Below are positions 55,884 to 64,000 of a stretch of DNA of 64,000 bases, piece after piece. A program made the translations under genes and the position numbers. The first letter of the stretch is position 1. Each line of letters starts with the position of its first letter. This DNA is from Toxorhynchites rutilus septentrionalis (lineage: Eukaryota > Arthropoda > Insecta > Diptera > Culicidae), in the NCBI RefSeq assembly GCF_029784135.1, contig NC_073746.1:222965882-223029881 (forward strand). The letters are read 5' to 3'. The notes below the pieces were generated by a model. That model ran no database searches. It was not told the origin of the DNA and saw nothing but the letters and a program-made list of their open reading frames with translations.

Positions 55884-56036
55884 ATCAACATATTCATAAA
55901 GAGTAAACAGTAAACTAATCCATTTTTCAGGTAGATAGGTAGGTATTCACGTAGGAGAAGAAAATAAAACAATATATTTAAAATATATATTTAACAAAAG
56001 CTGTCCCCTTTGTATAGTCCTACGTCACTCCGGTTA

Positions 56037-56184
56037 TGTCCCCGACATTACCTACCCACATGCTACAATCACGATAACTGTTTCGCCTTTTATTTCTCAG
56101 CTACTTATCAGTGATACAATACAAACTTATTTCGTGAAAAGTCACATCAATTAGCACATAAAATCTGTTTACATTGGAGTTTAT
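56037..56184. other. Short spacer
   Basis: No feature recognised. Confidence 0.4.
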
Positions 56185-56335
56185 TTTTACGCGGTTGATA
56201 CGTGCCGTGTCAAACAAAAAAAAAACGCGTAAATTCCGAAATCAGCGTAAAAAGAATCCGCGTAAATTCCTAAAACCGTGTAAAAAAACTACGTTAAAAA
56301 AGACGCGTGAAAAAAACGCGTAAAAAAATGACTTC
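56185..56335. repeat. Degenerate array of CGCGTAAA motifs
   Basis: About eight occurrences of (A/C)GCGTAAA or GCGTGAAA, several extended to GCGTAAATTCC(G/T)AAA, within 150 bp. Related to 53634-53690. Function unknown; may be sub-terminal repeats of a DNA transposon. Confidence 0.65.
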
Positions 56336-57420
56336 AGTGCACAATCAATAATTGCGTAAACAAAATCCATTTTTTTTGTAAGCCGAATGTTTTTTATCAA
56401 TACTTTTCAATTTGATATATTGATCAACTCAATCGACCCAGCAGCTAGAAAGTTATGAGTTTTTGAAAAAAGGAATTTTTTGAAAAAATGGAGAAAAAAG
56501 TAGATTTTTCGGACCACCCTTAAATGTAAATAAGCACTCCAATGAAAAAAAATTAAAAAATGAATCTAATATTATGCGATAAGGACCAAAACTAACAATT
56601 TTCACGGAAAATTAGAGAACCACAATAGCGGTTTGGCATGGAATTGCTGTATACAGAAGTCATTTGGAAGGATTTAAAACTCAAGCTTATTCAAGAAACG
56701 ACACGATTTCCATATGAAAAGCGCATTTTCCATTCTGAGCCAAATTGTGTCTCTAAAAAATATTTTTTTTTTTAATTTTTGTTTTTTATTTAGTAATTGT
56801 TTTTCTACTAAAACGCGGATGAAAGAGAGTACAGCGATCGGCTCGTTGGAGCTATGATTGCAAGCGGTTTAATTCGTGTTTTAGATGATTATGAGGTGTT
56901 GACTTGTATTTTGTTCAACAAACTTAACGGTAGGAAGAAAACAAATTTCTGAACTTTTCTTGGAATGACCACGTTTTGGACACTTCACGGCCAAATCTGA
57001 AAAATCGCATATTCAAACCTTTTTTTTTTCTTACCATGTGCTTCAGAAGTACAACTCTTGAAAAATCAATATCGATGTTGACGATAAATTCCCCGTTGGG
57101 CGGATAACATATGCAGAACAAACAGAGATCCGTACAATATGTTTCCAGAAGCGCACACAAAAAGTGAATTGTCGTTTTTCTATGAGGACGCCAGATGTTT
57201 AAATAGTTCCTCGAAAGCCACCACTGGGTTAACGAACCCCCTTAATAAATAAAATCTACATATCTCAGCTGCACACAAAAAATCAATCACTGATAAGTTA
57301 ATTATTCGTATTTAATGAATATACACTCCAGTAGGTGAAGCATGTGTTACACAAAAAAAGCGATTGACTGAGCGATAATTAACTGTTGGCTACCTCTCAC
57401 GGCTTACGCAAACGTTACGA
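56336..57420. other. Gene-free spacer
   Basis: No gene recognised. Confidence 0.4.
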
Positions 57421-57429
57421 TTACACCCC

Positions 57430-57960
57430 TCTTATAAATATAGACAGACCATATGTGGTCCTTCCCGGAAAGTGGCCGCTACACGTACAAGAAAGAATAC
57501 ATGTAATATGAGACGGAGCGAAATATTTCTCACAAACCCTCGTGGCCTCGCCAAACTTTATACCGCTTTGATGCATTCCAACAAGCGTTCTGGTGGGATG
57601 CCTCTTAAGAAGATAATAAACATGTCATTACTCATTTCCCATATATATCGGCTATCTGTTTCCCAGGCGACGTCTATTTGCCTTGAAACTTTGTGTTGTA
57701 ACGGAATCCGCAAGACGATGGACGAACGGAAGCAACTCTTATGTGTAACGATGGGGCAAAAAACGGAAGATCAAGATATTACATTTTTTAGGGGTGTACA
57801 AGAGAAAGAGAGCGATGTGCCGCATTTTTATCGCCCCTTCAACAAAGCAGTTGAATTAAAACGTAATGGAAGATGATATATGTGATGCTGTTTTGTACAT
57901 TTGCTGACATCGTATATAAGTTATGATTGGCAATAAACCTGGAGTAGATGTGACACCTTT
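57430..57960 (+). other. Hypothetical ORF of about 130 codons with TATA-like and polyadenylation-like signals
   Basis: CTTATAAATATAGAC (57431) could be a TATA box, the frame 57472-57876 (first ATG 57502) is the longest on this strand nearby, and AATAAA occurs at about 57932. The protein is basic with several cysteines but has no domain that I recognise, no signal peptide and no repeat. It may equally be chance or part of an unknown repeat. Confidence 0.22.
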
Positions 57961-58965
57961 CGTGAATGTGTGTATCATAATGAACGCGTTGATGGGAGTG
58001 GTCGACCGTATTCCTCCCCCTTAAGCACTCTGCAAATGAACAACATTAAACAGTAAAATTCCACCAAAACGCATTATTATATTTATGTCTCGTTTCGATG
58101 GCGCATTCAACAGCCAGCATTCAACAGATTCTTTGCCGCTGTTATATGAAAGTTTTCAGAGAAAAAACACATTCATCAATTTCACAAAACATTTTCTCGC
58201 CTCATACATATACACTTGGCAAAGAAAATGAATGTGTCCACATACAGACAACAAAAATATCGAGGAAGAAAAAAAAAGTTTTTCTGTTTTTCATCAAAAT
58301 TTTTGTAGACAACGACAATGTTTTTGTAACCAAACTTATAAATAATTCAGTTAGTTTGATTTTTCCGCTTTCATTTGCTTGATAGAACATTTTAGTAAAC
58401 TTTTTACTGCAGATATCTGTGTTTGAAAGAAAAATTACCCTTTCGTTTCGGATTATCAATATTCAAAGAATCATTGCACATAAAAATCGATGAACAGATT
58501 CTTGGCCAAAACGGGAGTTAATCCCGAATCCACGATGTGATATGTTGATTGTGTCACATTTACCCGAAAGACCTTCACCCGAATTTAACAAATATCTGAT
58601 GAACATTTACCCGAATGCAACTTTTACCCGAATGAACAATTTACAGCTGCATTTAATTGAAAGGTATTTTTATATTCATTTCTGATTAGCGTTATTAAAA
58701 TGATCACATTTATATATTAACTGGTATCAAAATCTCGTATATTTCGTGGTTAAAGCGAAAACGAGAGAAAACGGCGTTGTGTGCTATATTTTTTAAAGTT
58801 ATGAAAAATATATATAGTTTCACTTTTTGGCATAGGATTATGTCTTTGATTTCTATATAGGGGGTTCACTCCACGAAAAATGTAACAATTTATTAAGAGA
58901 TTTCAAACGAATATTACTCAAAATCGTTACTCGTATATTTGTTCAAAATTTGAAATTTTTTTCGT
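57961..58965. other. Gene-free spacer with TTTACCCGAAT motif cluster
   Basis: No gene. At 58550-58650 the motif (T)TTACCCGAA(T) occurs five times with small changes, see the findings. Confidence 0.45.
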
Positions 58966-61397
58966 CGTGTCGTGATTTGAATTCCGGACACTTTGAAATC
59001 CGGACACTTTTGCTTTTAAATCCGGTCACTTGTTTTCTTTGCAATTCTTTAAGAGAAATCATTTATTAATTCTTGTAGAACTTATTAACGGGTGCGTCAT
59101 AAGTAGCGGGACTAAATGGAAACACGTTTGGTACAATTTTTTTTTATTTATTGTATTTTTACAAGATGACCACTACAAGATGGCGCCATATGTATATATT
59201 TTCAAAATCCTATCAATATGGGTATCAAATGAAAGGGCTTGATTAGTAGAATACAGTTATTTATGAAAAATGTAAATCCAAGATGGCGGCCGCTACAAAA
59301 TAGCGGATTACATATTCCCACATAACCCCATCAATATGGGTATCAAACGAGCTTGACTTGGCTAGTAGAACACAGTTATTGATGGAAATTGTAAATACAA
59401 GATGGCGGCCTCTACAAAATGGTGGATTACATATTTTCTCAAACCCCATCAATATGGGTATCAAACGAACGGTTGTTTATAAAAAACGCAAATCCAAAAT
59501 TTTAAAGAAATTGTTGAACGGTTTTATTGTAGAGAAATATACTAATGGTACAGATAATGTACTAAGGACTAAAAAAATAAATAAGTAAAAAACACTTTTT
59601 AAGTTCAACGGTTTCATCGTCATTTAACATAATAATAATACAGATGATGTACTAAAAGCTAGAAAATAATAAGGCAAGTAGCAGTTAGTGTTACCACACC
59701 CCTTTCTTCATTGATCTAGGACATTGATGAGACTAAAATAAAATCGAGAGACATGTAATGAAACATCTAACCGTAGAAATGGAAATCTGACGTGGCTCAT
59801 TTTGAATTTTTGTTTTGAAAAAAAAAAATTCAAACCATTTTGTGGTGGCAGCCATTTCGGGTTTGCATTTTTCATAAATAACTGTGTTCTACTAGTGAAG
59901 CCCTTTCGTTTGATACCCATATTAATGGGGTTGTGAAAAAAATATATATGGTGCCATCTTGTAGTGGCGGCCATTTTGGATTTGCATTTTTCATAAATAA
60001 CTGTGTTCCACTAGTCAATCTCTTTCCTTTGATACCCATGTTGATGGGGTTCTGAGAAAATATGTAATCCACCATTTTATAGCAGCCGCCATTTTGGATT
60101 TTCAAGATATTGAAATATGCAGATCCATTTTGGATCTACATTTTTCATCAATAATTGTTTTCTACTAATCAAGCCCTTCCATTTGATACCCATATTGATG
60201 GGGTTCTGAGAAAATATGTAATCCACCATTTTGTACTGACCGCCATCTTGGATCTACATTTTTCATCAATAAATGTATTCTACTAATCAAGCCCTTTCAT
60301 TTGATACTCATATTGATAAGGTTTGGAAAAAAATGTATATGGCGCCATTTTGGATTTGAATGTTTCATAAATAACTGTGTTCTACTAGTCAAGCCCTTTC
60401 GTTTGACACCTATATTGTTGGGGTTCAGAGAAAATATGAAATCCGCCATTTTATAGCAGCCGCCCATTTTGGATTTTCAAGAAATATGCAGTTTTATAAT
60501 GTGGTGGATCACACCATTGAGGATGTGGCGGATCCTTCGGTTGAAGGAGGCCTGGATGTTGATAGCTCAGGATTATACACGGAAACTTCTAACACTTGGA
60601 AAATCAAACACCGGAATACTTTTCAACACTTGTGGATTTATTTCGCGATACTACACATTGGATAGTTGGATTTGGAATGAAAATATTACATTAATAGGGA
60701 TCGATTCGTATTCGTATCACTGCGCATTGGGTTCTTGTGATTGTCGTGATTGTGATTGTGGCAGGAAGGAGAGGCTTGGATGGAAAAAAGTATAAGGATG
60801 GGAGGGGAAGGTGCTTTTTTCGATTCTTGCACCTCTTTCACAATGTCGATCGCGAACATAATGACTGCAGAGATAAAGGTGTGTTCCAAAATTCAGATCA
60901 ATGGGTTAACAGGAAGGGGGTTAAATTTCTATTAATGTGGGACAGCGCTACAGACAAAGTTACAAAGTTACCCACGTACATACAAACGGGCCATATAATC
61001 GACCCCGTGCTGTATACCGGAGAGTTTTGCGGTTTCCCGGGTCGAAAATCGTTACTCCACACTCCATACTCCATACTAAGTCTTCTAGCATACTCTTATG
61101 CAACTCCTTCAATGAGAAATTTAATCGTCAACTTTTGACCGTCCTGATTTAAAAGCATTTTCTGAATGTGCTTTTTATTCCGGACATGGGTTTGTGAAAT
61201 TCATATTAATTTTTGATTTTTTATATTTTTTTGTTAACAACTAGGTACTATGTTTGACACTAAACTAAATTGACACAATAGTAACTATCAGTCACATCAA
61301 TTCAACATGCAAAAAATGTCATGGTTTAGGCATAATATTGAATGTAATGAAAAAGTGTCCGGATTAAAAAGCGTCCGGATTCAGAAGCATCACTGTA
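58966..61397. mobile_element. TIR element of about 2.4 kb with CCGGAC ends
   Basis: The left end, GTGATTTGAATTCCGGACAC, with TTTAAATCCGG after it, faces GTGATGCTTCTGAATCCGGAC and TTTTTAATCCGGACAC reversed at 61350-61397. The same ends bound 18921-19408. The interior has no transposase but contains a foldback array, which probably inserted later. Confidence 0.6.
59140..60990. repeat. Second foldback array
   Basis: About three units in forward orientation at 59160-59480 (CAAGATGGCGGCC, CCCCATCAATATGGGTATCA) and about six in reverse at 59830-60500 (TTTGATACCCATATTGATGG, GCCATTTTGGATTTG). It ends near 60990 with AATGTGGGACA, CGTACATACAAACGGGCC. Same family as 37770-39085. Confidence 0.75.
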
Positions 61398-62734
61398 TGC
61401 TTATTGTGCCTACACTGATTTCTAAAAATGATTCAGCGAAGTCTATTGCATAATTTTCTTATTTTCATATTACAATTTTTAATTTTGCTGCATATTTTGG
61501 TTGCCCTCACACGTTGTATTGTCTAGTGAACTGGTGAACGAAATAATACCGAGCACCTTTGAATCTATATATAGGTATATATCAGGGATGGCCAAACGGT
61601 ATTCCTAGGCGCCCGCCAACTGGTCTAGGATAGTGTCACGTCCAAACGCAATGGACTTAATATCCCTCCATCTTTTGCGTGATCATTTTACAAGGTATTT
61701 ATGATGCTCGACCATAACTCGTAATAAAGAAAAAAAATACTAGGAACAATTTAAACAATGTTTTCTCCAGGCATATCATTTGTTAACCCTTTCGCGTACA
61801 ACATCGAACCTCACTCGTGGTGTATCGATATGAAATGTTTGCATAGCTCCAGGCGCATGGTATTCGTGAGAAAGCAAAGCAATGCTAAAAACTTGTCTCA
61901 TCGCTGGCACAACTCAAATACGCACGCACAGCATGGTAGGGGAACGACTCGTTGTGTTCGTGTGTGGTACATGCTGTAGGAAATCAAATAATACGGCAAG
62001 GGGTTAAATGACCAATTGAAAATGCTGGAAACATCCGGCATAAGTTTTCGCCTTTGAACACGCATTCTCAAGTTTTAATGAAGTATAATTGTGCAGATTT
62101 TTTTTTCAAGAAATATTGTCATTAATAGACCAACAGTGATGAATGAGAAATTATAAATTTCTAAAATTGAATATTGGGCCCTATTATGTAATTCTAGTGG
62201 AACACAACTTTGCTTGTTAACTTTATTTTGCTGTTATAATTACAGTCGAGTGAAAGCTGTTGACATAATTTTTCGAGCTGTTTGGTTTGCTTGTTGCTTT
62301 CCTGATGTTTTTCTTTGAGAAACACTTCTGTAGTCTCAAAAGTCTCAAAATAGAGAAATAGAGACGCTGGAGAAAGAGCTCGATTCGATAAGATTCTATC
62401 GATTTACAAAATGATAGTGATGGTTATAGGGATCAAATTGACCGTTCGATTCAATTAACAGAATAGGAGCCAATATTTCCGATAGATAGTTCTAATACTT
62501 CTAGTTAATTGAGAAATATAATAATCATCTTGGGTGTATTTTTATGGAAAATAAATGCTTTGGATGTTCATGAATGACAATTTAAAAAAATCGGATTATT
62601 TAGTAACCGATAATTATTTTCATTTTATTGAATATTTATTAGTATGACCTATGTTTCGCCTTTTATTAACCCTCTCACAGTCCCACATACCGAGAATCAA
62701 TAAAGAAAACAATAACAATGTCTGCATATTTGGG
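61398..62734. other. Gene-free spacer
   Basis: No gene or element recognised; short frames only. Confidence 0.4.
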
Positions 62735-63543
62735 GAACGAATCAAGTAAATGGAACCAAATTTGGCATGTGAAAGTTTTAGGGGGCGATAAATATTTCTA
62801 TGATGGTTCGACAATCCTCCCCCCCTCTCTAAGGAAGTGCCTGTCATACAAATGAAACACGAATTTCTGCATAACTCGAAAGTTCTTCAAGCAAATGGAG
62901 CAAAATTTGGCATGTGAGGGTTTTTGGGTACGAGAAATGTTTCTTTGATGATTTGACATGCCTCCCGCCTCCTCCATATTTCTCAACCAACCACAAACAT
63001 GACAATCAAACAGGGCAATTGACAATTTTCGGAAAACTCTGAAAGAAAATAAGAAAATTCGGAAAATTGTCTGGAAATTACAACGTGATAAGCGTTTTTA
63101 GTTCATGTGAAGTTTGCGCTAACGGAATTGTTCTTTAGTTGATGGTGGAAATGGATTTTCAGATGAAAAAAGCACTTATATACATCTTATTACCATAAAT
63201 AAAAATGAATGTGTTGGTAAGCGCAAATCTCGAGCAAGGAAAAGTTCGATTTGAGCTGTCTTCATTTTTTAATATTTTCTGTATCAAATATGTATTCCAT
63301 GCAACGGAGAAACGCGTTATTTACAAGTGATTGAAAAATCTTGAACGAAATTGTGTCAGAAAATAATTTTATATTGTAATGACGAGTTTTGGTAGAAGTA
63401 CCAGGAAATTTACAGTAAAAGAAAATTGTGAAGGGTTAATTAATCAATCAACGGATAGTTAACGGATAGAAAACGTGAATGTTTGGAAGTATTGATAACA
63501 AAAAATCCATTTTGGGCGAGACGAAGTTTGTCGGGTCAGCTAG
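62735..63543 (+). mobile_element. Helitron with intact 3' end
   Basis: Two tandem core units (CATACAAATGAAACACGAATTTC, TTTGGCATGTGA) lead into the conserved 3' module and the end GACGAAGTTTGTC hairpin, GGGTCAG, CTAG (63540-63543). The next base is G, not the usual T, so the target may have mutated. The 5' end is missing. Confidence 0.78.
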
Positions 63544-64000
63544 GAATATCAGGTTGGGGAAAAAGTTATCCATTACTTTTGGGTGAAATTCAAAAATATT
63601 TTCAATATTTCTATTTCTATTTATTTCACTTCGTCTTAGATTTAAAAAAACATCTCACAGACTGACAAATCTTAAATACTACCTAATATTCCTAATTCTA
63701 CGTTTAAAAACACATTTAGATACATTAAAATCGAAGTGACATTGAACTTCATTAAACGCACGGAAGCAGCTGGACAAAGGACAGTTTTGCCCGTACGACG
63801 TTGTATGCGGCCGTATCCGCCAATAGCTGTCTTTCGCGGAGCTGTCTGGTGGGAGCGTAAAACCGTATCTCGCTGATTAACTCCGCACAGTCGATGTTTC
63901 CGGACAGTAAATCGAAGACGAACAGACGTTGAATTTTCTTCCGCCTCGCCGAAAGCGTTTCTATGTCAATAAGCATGCAGCGACTTTCGTAATCAGGAAG
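63544..64000 (-). mobile_element. 3' end of a Jockey-like LINE, continues past the window
   Basis: ORF2 C-terminus (63752-64000) followed on the minus strand by about 150-200 bp of untranslated sequence. The exact 3' end is unclear; ATCAGGTTGGGGAAAAAGTTA at 63548 looks like the terminal repeat of a mariner-type element lying between the Helitron end and the LINE, but its partner is not visible. Confidence 0.7.
63752..64000 (-). pseudogene. LINE ORF2 C-terminal fragment, cut by the window edge
   Basis: About 80 codons open to the window end. LPDYESRCMLIDIETLSARRKK corresponds to the LSPYEARCMLINIQTLEKL block of the LINE at 28391-31072, followed by VFDLLSGNIDCAELISEI and YAPTRQLRERQLL, the usual post-reverse-transcriptase region of Jockey-like LINEs. 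The frame is undamaged within the window, so the element could be younger than the 31-kb one. Whether it is intact upstream cannot be seen. Confidence 0.8.

Larger units (their letters stand above)
53755..56036 (+). mobile_element. Repeat block with inverted TGACGTAGGACTA ends carrying histone-derived sequence
   Basis: The left edge reads TTTTGACGTAGGACTACGTC. The right edge, on the other strand, reads GTGACGTAGGACTATAC, so a 13-bp core is inverted at a distance of 2.28 kb. Between them are a H2A pseudogene with promoter and 3' stem-loop, at least two other histone-tail-like segments, and a module (54237-54380) shared with 44140-44375. Whether the block moves as a unit is inference; the ends recur at 600-790, 36712, 41476, 43478, 45500 and 45880. 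Confidence 0.5.

Noticed and set aside
57472..57876. Possible host gene with TATA box and polyadenylation signal
   Set aside because: Kept only as a low-confidence hypothetical; AT-rich DNA yields such signals often and the protein is not recognised.
63548..63600. Possible mariner end beside the last Helitron
   Set aside because: Only one end is visible and no transposase is present, so it was not listed as a separate element.

Overview
The window is nuclear DNA of an insect, most likely a culicine (Aedes-like) mosquito. This rests on AT-rich sequence, almost no credible host coding capacity, and a dense mixture of dipteran-type mobile elements: an errantivirus with an env gene, Tc1 and mariner transposons, Helitrons with 150-bp tandem cores, tRNA-derived SINEs, and Jockey-like and I-like LINEs. 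No bacterial feature, CRISPR array, rRNA gene or free-standing tRNA gene was seen. Family and species names are inferences from pattern recognition and were not searched.

Layout. 1-2550 is gene-free apart from a small TTAA-flanked MITE and a dispersed repeat. 2555-3233 is a Helitron 3' part running into a TA microsatellite. A 7.26-kb errantivirus (3367-10629; LTRs, primer site, gag, pol, env, polypurine tract) is inserted in that microsatellite. Its gag carries an in-frame SINE and its protease has lost its active-site motif. 10723-12154 is a second Helitron. 12155-22000 holds an I-type LINE tail, a broken Tc1 copy interrupted by a SINE, MITEs and nested repeats. 22000-26100 holds a SINE-interrupted mariner relic, a 400-bp SINE-like repeat and two Tc1 transposons.

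26610-35194 is one LINE on the minus strand, interrupted by a Helitron (26932-28415) and by a complete non-autonomous LTR element (31528-34703) with a perfect 5-bp target duplication. 36700-49100 contains a mariner deletion derivative, a 1.3-kb foldback structure, a 90-bp tandem duplication and several copies of dispersed repeats. 49150-53590 has a Tc1/mariner-superfamily relic, a reversed Helitron, a MITE and an almost intact mariner (52292-53587).

53755-56036 is the most unusual part. It is a repeat block bounded by inverted TGACGTAGGACTA ends that contains a histone H2A pseudogene complete with TATA promoter and a perfect histone-type 3' stem-loop, plus further histone-tail-like and stem-loop-like fragments. 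The same boundary motif and some internal modules recur elsewhere in the window. 58966-61397 is a TIR element containing a second foldback array, and 62735-64000 is a Helitron followed by the 3' end of another LINE.

No intact host gene can be supported. The coding sequences present belong to mobile elements, nearly all inactivated by stops or frameshifts, and to one histone pseudogene. The locus is best read as an intergenic region or a large intron built up by repeated nested insertion.
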